Shown piece after piece: positions 1 to 8,056 of a DNA stretch of 64,000 nt (position 1 is the first letter of the stretch; every line of letters begins with the position of its first letter). Source of the stretch: Salmonella enterica subsp. diarizonae (GTDB taxonomy: Bacteria; Pseudomonadota; Gammaproteobacteria; Enterobacterales; Enterobacteriaceae); NCBI RefSeq assembly GCF_008692785.1, contig NZ_VXJV01000009.1, positions 1-64,000 of the forward strand, read 5' to 3'. The notes beneath the pieces are model-generated. The model searched no databases, was not told the DNA's origin, and worked only from the letters and a program-made list of their open reading frames with translations. The position numbers and the translations under genes were made by a program.

Positions 1-159
1 GGCAGTCCATACCGAGTACTGGCTGAAACTCCCTGTACCTCAACAAGCTGCCACTCCGGCGTGAAGGTATCGTTCTGGCGCAGCCAAAAAGCATACGCCG
101 GAGACTGTTTGTGTTTTCAAAATCATGCGGGAAAGGGTACGGGCAGGTTAGGCAGTGAA

Positions 160-722
160 ATGAAGGCGCTGGCAGAACATTGCGGCGGTAGCCATAAAAC
201 AGTGAACGATCGCATCCATATCGTGCAATGTTTTGATCAGCATTTACGGGAACTGAACATCCAGATCCAGCGGGTGGCGCAGATCAAGGTTCGCCACATT
301 GAAAGCTACATTCATGAAAGACTGGCGCAGGGGATCGGCAAACGCACGCTACAGAATGAAATGGCTTCGCTGCGTGCTGTACTGCAACAGGCCGGGCGTA
401 AGCAGGTGGCAGAGCATGAGCGACTGACAAATAAATCCCTGGGGCTTTCTGGCGAATCCCGCTCTGGAACGCGGCAGGCCATCACACCGGACCATTACCG
501 GCATGTGCTGGAAATGGCGCGCACGAAAGATCCGGGGCTGGCGGCAGCACTGGAACTGTCGCGGCTGATGGGATTGCGTTCACAGGAGGCGGTGCAAAGC
601 GCACAATCACTGAAAACGTGGAAACAGGCTGTTGAACGTGGCGATACGCGTCTGACAGTAGTTTTTGGCACCAAAGGCAGACGACCCCGCGAGACGGTGA
701 TTCTGGATGCTGGCGCAATCAA
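160..722 (+). pseudogene. Truncated integrase/recombinase-like protein (ICE/island type)
   Basis: The reading frame encodes the N-terminal SAM-like DNA-binding part of an integrase-domain protein carried on integrative elements: GGSHKTVNDRI, then KRTLQNEMASLRAVLQQAG, then the start of the catalytic domain with LMGLRSQEAVQS and FGTKGRRPRETV. The family continues for roughly another 100 residues with the R-H-R-Y catalytic half. Here the homology stops near position 722, where the frame runs into the 3' end of an opposite-strand fimbrial gene. The start is uncertain; an ATG at 160 fits the usual GSEMKAL beginning, although the frame is open from 61. The product must lack recombinase activity. 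It is probably the scar of an excised or decayed island. Confidence 0.7.
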
Positions 723-1703
723 AAATGAACGTTCCTATCGCTTTAAATGCTCCGGTAGTGATTACCCCTTTTCCATCGTCACTTAGTACCGCATAAAAAT
801 TAGCCTCACGCGTATCAGGTGTGCTTGAATCCTGGACAGAATAATAACTATTAGCATCATTTGGAATCAGTGCGATATCATTTGTTGAGTATATCTGTAC
901 ACCGAAACCGCGCTGCGCATTATTGATATCAGCCAACATACTATTACTATAAGGTGATACATATTGAGACGTTAGTTTGGTGATCAGATGATTAACACCA
1001 CCGCATCCAGTTAATTTTATAGTAAAAGGAATTTTTTTTCGGATCTTTATTACCAATCAGTTCACTCGTATAGTAATCCCCAAGATTAACCTGAGTACCT
1101 GATGCATTATCTGAGTTTTCAAGCGTGGCAGCATCACATGTCGGTTGTGGGATGGTGAGCGTAAAGGCGTTATTATTGATCTGGATGTCCTGCGCATCAG
1201 TCTGGGAACCAATTCGGAAATCACCAACCATATTTGCGTTAGGCGTTATTGTATGCCCCTGCCCCGGTATATAATCACGGGTCTGGAAAAGGGTCAAATC
1301 GAAATGACCTGACTTACCTTTCCAGTACTCTTTATCATGATTATCATCAACAGAAAAAACCGTTGTGTAATCCGTACTCATTGCAATGTAACCCGTTGGT
1401 GGCTCTGAATCCGAGACGAATTTTATTCCATATACAATCCCCTGCACATTCGTTGGAAATAATGCTATCTTAACACCATTAATAGTGGTACTTGTAACCG
1501 CAACCCCTGACTGTTTTGAGTTTAAGTTTTGCCCCCTGACCGGCATTACATGAAGTATTAACTGTTACAGAACCTTTGATATTATCTTTTAAAATCGTTG
1601 TATCAGAAACGGGACCAGTGATATCAACTGATTGTGACCCGAAGGTTAAGGTGTCGGTCCTTGCACCATCAAAAAAACATTCAGTTGCCGAAAGAAAACT
1701 CAT
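723..1703 (-). pseudogene. Frameshifted fimbrial subunit/tip-adhesin remnant
   Basis: Three overlapping minus-strand frames together encode one fimbrial protein. The order is SVTVNTSCNAGQGAKLKLK, then NGVKIALFPTNVQGIVYGIKF, then a typical pilin domain (QPTCDAATL..NLGDYYTSEL), then the terminal AFKAIGTFIF. The first frame change falls in a run of five C at about 1530, the second in a run of eight T at about 1031-1038. No signal peptide is seen, so the 5' end is missing, and the 3' end is joined to the integrase relic at about 722. No chaperone or usher gene lies nearby. The C-terminal pilin fold suggests a minor or tip subunit of a chaperone-usher fimbria, now inactive unless slippage restores the frame. 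Confidence 0.65.
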
Positions 1704-1705
1704 AC

Positions 1706-1951
1706 ATGGTTAAAAAAGAGGGGCGCTGGGGAAATGTGACAATGAAAAGGGTTGATAACTATAAATATTATAAAGGTCATAGTGAGTGGGTCAGTTGTAA
1801 GCGTATGGCACAACACGCAATGGTTCTCGAAAAAAGGATAGCGCAATTAACTGAATCGCAAAACAATTCTTTACGTACGATTAATATTGCATGGTCTAAA
1901 TTTAGTGAGAAAGATATATCAGGTCTGAATCAATTAAAAACGATGGCTTGA
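1706..1951 (+). CDS. Hypothetical small protein (81 aa)
   Basis: I do not recognise this protein. From the ATG at 1706 it would be an 81-residue, basic, mainly helical protein with no signal peptide or membrane segment. The ATG at 1741 would shorten it. The ribosome binding site is weak. It begins three bases from the start of the divergent fimbrial relic and is followed by a strong hairpin at 1992-2028, which supports it as the 3' end of a real transcription unit. The open frame extends upstream to 1634, so it may be the tail of a larger lost gene. Confidence 0.35.
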   Translation: MVKKEGRWGNVTMKRVDNYKYYKGHSEWVSCKRMAQHAMVLEKRIAQLTESQNNSLRTINIAWSKFSEKDISGLNQLKTMA

Positions 1952-1991
1952 TAGTGTATCTTCTATATATATCTTCCTCGCTGGATACAGA

Positions 1992-2028
1992 TAAGCAGAC
2001 TATTTTTACTAAAAAAGTAGTCTGCTTA
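1992..2028 (+). terminator. Terminator-like hairpin
   Basis: A perfect 11-bp stem (taagcagacta pairing with tagtctgctta) encloses a T-rich/A-rich loop that can extend the stem. It lies 40 bp after the stop of the small gene ending at 1951. The T-run after the stem is short (cttta), so efficiency is uncertain. Confidence 0.5.
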
Positions 2029-2147
2029 CTTTATATGAAAACTTAACATGTTATCCTTTGGCTCTGTCTGATGATGGTTATATTAATTGCAATTTTAAAT
2101 TTATATGGCACTCATACTAATTATGGCCAAATATTTTCTATATATGC

Positions 2148-2233
2148 CAAGTTGCTTGTAGTCGGCAACTGAACGAAGCCTCTGGAGGTTACTCAAGTAA
2201 GTGATTAGGATGCACCCCCAAGCAACTCGAATT
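2148..2233. repeat. ERIC-like intergenic repeat
   Basis: The core resembles the enterobacterial repetitive intergenic consensus, notably the central ttactcaagtaagtga followed by a degenerate form of the usual tgggg segment. The ends are imperfect inverted repeats (ccaagttgcttg near the left end, caagcaactcgaa near the right end), as in this family. The copy is degenerate and non-coding. Confidence 0.6.
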
Positions 2234-2243
2234 AATCATTAGA

Positions 2244-2573
2244 ATGCATAATATGTTAAATGAAATTATATATTCGGACCAAGCTATTTTGTCGCCAAAA
2301 ACAGTAGAACTTTATACTGAATATATGAATCAACAAGCTTTTCTTATTGATGATACTCATCACTGTATTAAGATAAGAGCAGAAATAAACGATCTGCGAA
2401 GAAATGATCTGGGATGGGATGAGACTTATAAGACGTTGTTTACTGGTGAACGCTCCATAACTCATAGAGCGGCTTATGAAGAATTAAATAACTCTATATC
2501 TGAAGATCTGATGTTAACAAAAAGTGAATTAATATTAAGTAAATATAGTAAGATAGAAACAAGTCGGAATTAA
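2244..2573 (+). CDS. Hypothetical protein (109 aa)
   Basis: I do not recognise this protein. It is a soluble, acidic/polar, probably helical sequence without a signal peptide. Base composition is much more AT-rich than the cob/pdu backbone, suggesting foreign origin. It starts just after an ERIC-like repeat with no good ribosome binding site; the ATG three codons later (MLNEI) is an equally likely start. No partner gene is evident. Confidence 0.4.
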   Translation: MHNMLNEIIYSDQAILSPKTVELYTEYMNQQAFLIDDTHHCIKIRAEINDLRRNDLGWDETYKTLFTGERSITHRAAYEELNNSISEDLMLTKSELILSKYSKIETSRN

Positions 2574-2761
2574 TTTTTTACGAGACCATATGAATCCATT
2601 TTTACATCATTTATTTGCTGGTATTATTAGAATGATATTATTAGTATATGTCTCATTCAGGAAGGTGTACTTTTCTATTTTTTGGTTACTTAGCTTAGTG
2701 GGTGGAAGATGTATCCCATAAATCTAAGGGTGTTGGATTAATTCCAGTAGAAATCACCAAA

Positions 2762-2835
2762 CCGCCATTAGCTCATCGGGAAGAGCGACGACCGGGATGT
2801 TGTAGTACGGGGTTCGAGTCCTCGATGGCGGTCCA
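2762..2835 (+). tRNA. tRNA-like gene with 6-nt anticodon loop (probable pseudo-tRNA)
   Basis: The sequence folds as a tRNA. A 7-bp acceptor stem (ccgccat/atggcgg) is followed by a discriminator T and an encoded CCA. The D-stem is gctc/gagc, the anticodon stem acgac/gttgt (one G-U pair), and the T-arm cgggg-ttcgagt-cctcg. The anticodon loop is only six bases (cgggat) and lacks U33, and the variable region is agta. If U33 is lost, the anticodon would read GGG, but the body is unlike the Salmonella proline tRNAs I know. It looks like a phage- or island-borne tRNA or a decayed one, and tRNAs are common integration sites. Confidence 0.6.
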
Positions 2836-2879
2836 TTTTATCATTCCAGCAGCATATATTCCGTTATATTTATAATAGT

Positions 2880-3015
2880 ACTCTAAGCTCAGCGGAAGAA
2901 GTCAGAACAGCTTTCAAGTATTCTAAACTACACCGCAATGGACTTACGCTGGCGAGCTATGCAAGAAACAATTCTTCTTGAAACCTTCAGCCGGGGTAAG
3001 GACGAAGTAGACTGG
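2880..3015 (+). pseudogene. Inverted partial copy of the 3382-4248 gene
   Basis: On the plus strand this stretch encodes YTAMDLRWRAMQETILLETF, nearly identical to residues 216-235 of the 288-aa protein encoded on the minus strand at 3382-4248. Nucleotide similarity extends back through a diverged segment (agctcagcgg) and ends at ggggtaaggacga. A 10-bp deletion relative to the intact gene breaks the frame. It is a remnant of a paralogue or an inverted duplication. Confidence 0.65.
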
Positions 3016-3381
3016 CGACTAAATCAACCTCGGGCCGGACATAGAGCTAAACCTCCCGAATGTTTATGTTGGATAAGGCAAAGTCATCATCTGGCATAAA
3101 CGTTTGTGCTCCCCTAAAATTATCCAGCCCCTGGTCAGGTTGCCTGATAGCTGCCGGGTGGCAATCAGAAATTGAAGTGAGGTTACCGGTGTCCAGTAGT
3201 CTCGCTGTGAAAGGATATAGCCATCATTAAATAGCATGACTCCGGCTGGACTCATCCGGGGCCTGCAAAAAGGCAAAGATTTTGGGCCTTGTAGCGCACT
3301 GATTTAGGGACAGAATGATAAGGAGTGTTTTAGACACGACTGGAGTTTAAACATCGATTGACTGTTACCTGAAAATAGCAG
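3016..3381. other. Intergenic stretch without convincing gene
   Basis: About 365 bp between the paralogue fragment and the stop codon of the 288-aa gene. The short frames here have no good start context or recognisable product. I see no RNA gene or clear terminator. Confidence 0.4.
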
Positions 3382-4248
3382 TTAAATGATCAGTAATTTA
3401 TCCGCAATCGCCATCCAACCCGCGGGTTCCTTAATTAATTGATCAACATGATGTTTACCCCATACAAACCCTGTAAGGCCTTTGCGCTCGAATAATTCAA
3501 AGAGAATTGTTCTTGCCGGGCCAGAATCGTCCTTACCCCGGCTGAAGGTTTCAAGAAGAATTGTTTCTTGCATAGCTCGCCAGTGTAAGTCCATTGCGGT
3601 GTAGCGGCATACATTAGAATACTTGAGATTTATTCCCAATTTTGCCGCTGAGCTCAAAGAGCTGCCAATAATGGATAGGGCTGTAGACAATACCGGCACA
3701 GCAGACAGCACTGCAACGCTAACTTGCCCTCCACGGACTGCCAGTTTCAAATTCTTCATGGTGATAAGAACATCAAGCCAGGACTGGATGGTAGCGCTCT
3801 CTTTATATTTTGCCGCAATGTCGCGAAATCCAGCCAAATGCTTCATTGTGGATGCACAGGCAGCTCCCCCCTGTCCGACGACTCCAAGATCAATACATGT
3901 TACCAGCGCCCCTCCAGCACCTGCGATAGCAATGGCTGATGATGCTGCCGAAACATAGCCTCGTTTTTGGAGATACTTAATTGTTTCTGGACTAGTATTG
4001 TCATCATGCTGATTCCATACGAACCATGGATTCGGTACGGGCATTACCGGATGATCATTAATTAAGCTGTAGAGTTCCTGGACTATAGTAGTGGTTACAT
4101 TAAATATAGGTATGTCTGTCAGGGTATCGATCAGTGCCGTGCCACTATCCGCGATAGCCCAGAAGATCTCGCTTTTATCGACGTCTTCTTTTGCAGCATC
4201 CTCTATTTTTGCTCTAATTTCCTGGTAATATGGATATGTGTTCTTCAT
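3382..4248 (-). CDS. Uncharacterised protein with two hydrophobic Ala/Gly-rich segments (288 aa)
   Basis: The family is unrecognised. The N-terminus (1-95) is acidic and helical (KIEDAAKEDVDKSEIFWAIA). Two Ala/Gly/Ser-rich hydrophobic segments at about 98-132 and 172-204 flank a charged helix, and a soluble C-terminus follows. The two hydrophobic stretches recall membrane-inserting hairpins of pore-forming toxins or interbacterial effectors, but that is inference from composition only. There is no signal peptide. The start has a strong Shine-Dalgarno sequence (gaggag). A fragment of a paralogue lies in the opposite orientation at 2880-3015, so the locus once held at least two copies, a pattern common for toxin or immunity families. 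No immunity partner is evident. Confidence 0.6.
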   Translation of the reverse strand: MKNTYPYYQEIRAKIEDAAKEDVDKSEIFWAIADSGTALIDTLTDIPIFNVTTTIVQELYSLINDHPVMPVPNPWFVWNQHDDNTSPETIKYLQKRGYVSAASSAIAIAGAGGALVTCIDLGVVGQGGAACASTMKHLAGFRDIAAKYKESATIQSWLDVLITMKNLKLAVRGGQVSVAVLSAVPVLSTALSIIGSSLSSAAKLGINLKYSNVCRYTAMDLHWRAMQETILLETFSRGKDDSGPARTILFELFERKGLTGFVWGKHHVDQLIKEPAGWMAIADKLLII

Positions 4249-4717
4249 TTTTTATTCTCCTCTATGCTTTAATATACAACGGTATAGTTTTTTGAGTTTT
4301 TACTGGTTAGTTACAATGTGTATAATGATAAAGGAAGTATTTTTCATCAAGCAGCTTGACGGTCATAAAATAAATATCCTAAGGGTAAATTTAGATAATC
4401 GATACTATACAGATAAATGATTGTCATACAAATAACATCTATTAGTGTATAAATTACTGTATTCCTCAACTTCACCCTAAATTAGAGTCTCAAAATGCAT
4501 GAGATCAGGGCTAAGTTATTTACTGTGACATTGAAAGAAAGTTAGTATCTTATCCATAATCATGGTTCCCACACTACCAAATTAGCCCGCTAAAAATCCA
4601 AAAACAGACCATTTAAAATCCACGCACACCCCTCATCACAACAAGAATAGACTTCAATAAAAAATTAGCGCATGTAATATGCACTATGTTCCTATGGCGT
4701 AATTTTAAGGATTTACA
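4249..4717. other. AT-rich divergent intergenic region
   Basis: This region separates the divergent 288-aa and 265-aa genes and must hold promoters for both. It is very AT-rich, as expected for H-NS-silenced foreign DNA. The short frame at 4238-4420 overlaps the start of the divergent gene and has no support. I see no RNA gene. Confidence 0.4.
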
Positions 4718-5515
4718 ATGAAAACCTCGCATCAACCATTTTCAAGCTTTATAGGTCATCTGAACAAGTCAGTGTACGCAAAACAACCACTTACCCATTC
4801 TTTATGTTCCGGGCGCGTTAGTTTTTCCCATATAAAAGCCATCGATAAGAAAATCGCCGAATGCATCAAACATGGAATATATATTTCAGCTACTGATCAG
4901 TTACAGTTACTGCAACTGAGAGATATTATCGTGAAACAGAAGAGTCACTGCACTCAGAAAAAATTAGCGAAATTTGATGAAATATTAAAAAATCTGCCAG
5001 CAATAAAATCCGAATCATGCAAGATATGGGAGTTAATTACTGAATATCAAAACATCAACGCAAAAAGGATGGATCTAAAGAAACAACGCAATGATAGTTT
5101 CCAGCGTTTGTATTTATATTTCAATGCTATGGCTGATTATGATTATAATGTTCCGCCCGCTGTAAGAATGCTATTTAAAAGATTAATAGCAGCTAAAAAT
5201 GGAATGCGAATGCTTGCAGAATTCCAACATTTCACACAAATACATAATGTTACAATACCCATTAATTGCAGCATACCTGATAACTGTTCAGGAATCAAAA
5301 ATAGACAGCAGGCTCTTACCGCACCTCCATCAATTTCATTGAACTGGGCTGAAATCAGCAATAAAATTGATGAAATATTCATGTTGGATTTAGAACTGTA
5401 TAATTATAAACAGAATATTGATCAGTTACAGAATAAAATAAAGGAAATTGCAGGCACTTTGGTTGTTTTAAATAATGCAGAGTACTTAGAATACCTAAAG
5501 TCAACGGCTGGATAG
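4718..5515 (+). CDS. Uncharacterised AT-rich protein (265 aa), possible secreted effector
   Basis: I do not recognise this protein. It is a soluble, Lys/Gln/Asn-rich, largely helical protein without signal peptide or membrane segments. Helical stretches with coiled-coil character lie at about 40-130 (AIDKKIAEC, MDLKKQRNDSFQRLYLYF) and 212-250 (EISNKIDEIFMLDLELYNYK). The N-terminal 30 residues are Ser/Thr/Gln/His-rich and basic (MKTSHQPFSSFIGHLNKS), which would suit a type III secretion signal, but no conserved effector motif is visible. A good ribosome binding site (aagga) precedes the start. Low GC and isolation among IS fragments mark it as acquired DNA. Confidence 0.55.
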   Translation: MKTSHQPFSSFIGHLNKSVYAKQPLTHSLCSGRVSFSHIKAIDKKIAECIKHGIYISATDQLQLLQLRDIIVKQKSHCTQKKLAKFDEILKNLPAIKSESCKIWELITEYQNINAKRMDLKKQRNDSFQRLYLYFNAMADYDYNVPPAVRMLFKRLIAAKNGMRMLAEFQHFTQIHNVTIPINCSIPDNCSGIKNRQQALTAPPSISLNWAEISNKIDEIFMLDLELYNYKQNIDQLQNKIKEIAGTLVVLNNAEYLEYLKSTAG

Positions 5516-5660
5516 ATCGATTTAAGTTTCATGCACCTGGCAACTTCCCCAACTTATCTCACAGGAATATCTAAAAGTGCATGAAACTGAAACTGGCCTG
5601 TTTATATAGGCTCCCTACTTGACCATATCATTATTCTTTGCAGATATTTCTAAATAGCTG

Positions 5661-5847
5661 CGCGGAATAGTAGATCACTTAAAGGGAACTCAGCCCGGAT
5701 TGTGCGATCTGATCAATCGCCAAATATCCCAAACCACCAACCGGACTGAGCGATGCCGATCATAGCACCAATTCCTGAGGAAGAACGACGACTGATGCGC
5801 AAAGAAGCACAGCAGACCCGCGATAAAAATCATGCCAGACGACTTGT
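5661..5847 (+). mobile_element. IS630-family element, 5' end fragment
   Basis: The left end and first codons of an IS630-family transposase (MPIIAPIPEEERRLMRKE) match, in the opposite orientation, the longer copy at 12599-13609. They share the upstream segment from tagtagatcactt through ctcagcccgg. The homology stops after about 35 codons, where an IS3-family end begins. Confidence 0.75.
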
Positions 5848-6812
5848 AAGTATCCCGCATAATCGTGCCATTCACATTTAGAGATCCTCCAGCATAATCA
5901 ATCTGCCAACAAAGGAGCTCGCTATGCGTAAAGCCCGTTTTACTGAGCATCAGATCATCGCCGTGATTAAGTCGGTCGAAGCCGGACGAACGGTTAAAGA
6001 TGTCTGTCGGGAGGTCGGTATCTCTGAAGCCACCTATTACAACTGGAAGTCTAAATATGGCGGAATGGAGGCCTCTGATATTAAAAAGATAAAAGAGCCT
6101 GAGGACGAGAACAGACGTCTCAAACAGATGTTTGCCGACCTCAGCCTGGAATGTCGGGCGCTGAAAGACGTTATCGAAAAAAAGCTTTAAAACCAGCCTC
6201 TAAGCGTGAGCTGGTCACTCATCTGATAACGACATTCGGACTCAGTATCCGTCAGGCCTGCCGGAGTCTGAACCTGAGCAGAACGGTTTACCATTACCGC
6301 CCGGATTCTACGCATGACGAACCCGTTATTGCCGCATTGCAGGCAGCGGCTGAACGATACCCGCGATACGGTTTTCCGAAGCTTTTCCAGGTTCTGCGGC
6401 GGCAGGGATACCAGTGGAATGACAAAAGGATCCACCGTATTTACTGTCTGCTGAAGCTGAATTTTCGCCGTAAGGGTAAACAACGGCTGCCGGTGCGTAA
6501 TCCCTCTCCACTGGCCACACCGGAAGTGCTGAACCAGAGCTGGTCTGTCGATTTTATGAATGATGCTTTGGTCTGTGGCCGTCGTTTTCGCACGTTCAAT
6601 GTTGTTGATGACTTTAACCGCGAGGCGTTGTCGATTGAAATCGATCTGAATCTGCCAGCCCCACGAGTGGTCCGGGTGCTCGACAGGATCGCGGCAAACC
6701 GCGGCTATCTGGCCATGCTTCGCATGGATAATGGACCGGAATTTATTTCGCTGGCACTGGCTGAATGGGCAGAGAAACATGCAGTAAAAGTGGAGTTTAT
6801 CTGGCCGGGATC
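5848..6812 (+). mobile_element. IS3-family element, right side deleted
   Basis: It begins at the junction with the IS630 fragment with a terminal-repeat-like segment (tatcccgcataatcgtgcc), carries OrfA and about 70 percent of OrfB, and is cut at about 6812 by IS5-family sequence. No right end is present. Confidence 0.7.
5924..6190 (+). CDS. IS3-family transposase OrfA
   Basis: An 88-residue OrfA with an N-terminal helix-turn-helix (EHQIIAVIKSVEAGRTVKDV, then GISEATYYNWKSKYGG) and a C-terminal leucine-rich helix (DENRRLKQMFADLSLECRAL). In IS3 elements OrfA binds the ends and is fused to OrfB by programmed -1 frameshifting. An aaaaaaag slippery stretch lies at its 3' end (about 6178-6184). The start ATG is preceded by aaaggagctcgct. 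Its OrfB is truncated, so the element cannot transpose on its own. Confidence 0.85.
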   Translation: MRKARFTEHQIIAVIKSVEAGRTVKDVCREVGISEATYYNWKSKYGGMEASDIKKIKEPEDENRRLKQMFADLSLECRALKDVIEKKL

Positions 6813-7764
6813 TCAAAAAATGCATGGAACTAAAACGGGTCTATTTACACAGAAGTTCAGAATCACCAACTGGCACACCTATAACAACGCTCTAATCAAC
6901 CGTGGTTCCATGACTTTCTGGCTGGATGACGAGGCGATTAAGTCGTGGTATGACACATCCCCGCCTTCAGCACGCGGAAGACCTCAGCGCTATTCTGACC
7001 TTGCCATCACTACCGTTCTGGTGATTAAACGCGTATTCCGGCTGCCCCTGCGGGCCGCACAGGGCTTCATTGATTCCATTTTCACCTTGATGGGCGTTCC
7101 GCTACGCTGTCTGGATTACACCTGTGTCAGCAGGCGGGCAAAGTCGGTCAATGTCAGTTTTAAAACGGTCACCCGGGGTGAAATCACGCATCTGGTGATT
7201 GATTCCACCGGGCTGAAGCTCTTCGGTGAAGGCGAATGGAAAGTCAAAAAACATGGCAAAGAACGCCGCCGTATCTGGCGAAAGTTGCATCTGGCCGTTG
7301 ACAGCAAAACACATGAAATCATCTGCGCAGACCTGTCACTTAACAACGTTACAGACTTAGAGGGTTTCCCCGGGTTAATCCGGCAGACCCACCGGAAAAT
7401 CAGGTCGGTCGCTGCCGATGGCGCTTACGATACCCGGTTATGTCACGATGAACTGCGCCGTAAGAAAATCCGCACCCTCATTCCTCCCCGTAAGGGAGCG
7501 GGTTACTGGCCTGGTGAGTATGAGGACCGCAATCGCGGCGTTGCTAATCAGCGGCTGAGCGGAAGCAATGCAAGGTGGAAATGGACAACGGAATATAACC
7601 GTCGCTCTATAGCGGAAACAGCCATGTATCGGGTAAAACAGCTGTTCGGAGGTTCACTGACACTGCGTGACTACGATGGTCAGGTTGCAGAAGCTCTGGC
7701 CATGGTACGCGCGCTGAACAAAATGACGAAGGCAGGTATGCCAGAAAGCGTGCGTATTGCCTGA
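6151..7764 (+). pseudogene. In-frame chimera of truncated IS3 OrfB and IS5/IS903 transposase
   Basis: One uninterrupted 537-codon frame joins two unrelated transposases. Residues about 13-220 are IS3-family OrfB: an HTH_21 region (YPRYGFPKLFQVLRR), then the rve domain with catalytic D in WSVDFMND and LRMDNGPEF. The final E region is lost. From residue 224 (ATG at 6820) the sequence is a complete IS903-type transposase with RITNWHTYNNALINRG, D in VIDSTGLKLFGEGEW, D in AADGAYDTR and E in SIAETAMYRVKQLFGG. The IS5 part could be translated alone from 6820. The long frame is an accident of one element being cut by another. Confidence 0.8.
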
Positions 7765-7819
7765 AAATCCAGCCAGCTACAGGGACGTTCGCACAGAATC
7801 TTATTTATTCAACAAAGCC
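6813..7819 (+). mobile_element. IS5-family (IS903 group) element lacking its left end
   Basis: The right terminus carries the typical IS903-group inverted repeat (atttattcaacaaagcc, 7803-7819). The matching left repeat expected shortly before the transposase start is absent; IS3 OrfB sequence lies there instead. The transposase gene (6820-7764) appears intact, but the element should be immobile without its left end. Confidence 0.75.
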
Positions 7820-7827
7820 GAAGGATG

Positions 7828-8050
7828 TCACAAAACCGGATGCTCTGCGCTGCATTCGCCCAGTGCTTTATGGATTGCTGCCATCTTTTCATCTTTATGC
7901 GAGTCACGGATACGCAGGGTGGCGCAGCCCTGCGCCATACAAGCCCCGCAGACGGAAACCAGCGCCACACGGTTCAGGTCCATAATCTCAGTGCGGCTCT
8001 GGATGTGTAATATCCGATCAACAAAATGTGTTTCCAGGCTATCACTGTAC
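7828..8050 (-). pseudogene. IS630 transposase internal fragment
   Basis: The minus strand encodes RIRDSHKDEKMAAIHKALGE followed by CSAEHPV, the segment just before the first catalytic Asp of IS630 transposase. The preceding codons are in another frame (SAGLVWRRAAP), showing a 1-bp indel. It is a second, more decayed IS630-family relic, distinct from the copy at 12599-13609, and abuts the IS5 right end. Confidence 0.6.
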
Positions 8051-8056
8051 AAGCAT

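Noticed and set aside
1..118. Minus-strand frame reading AFWLRQNDTFTPEWQLVEVQ at the left window edge
   Set aside because: It looks coding and may be the fragment of a gene leaving the window, but it is too short to assign and has a stop just upstream.
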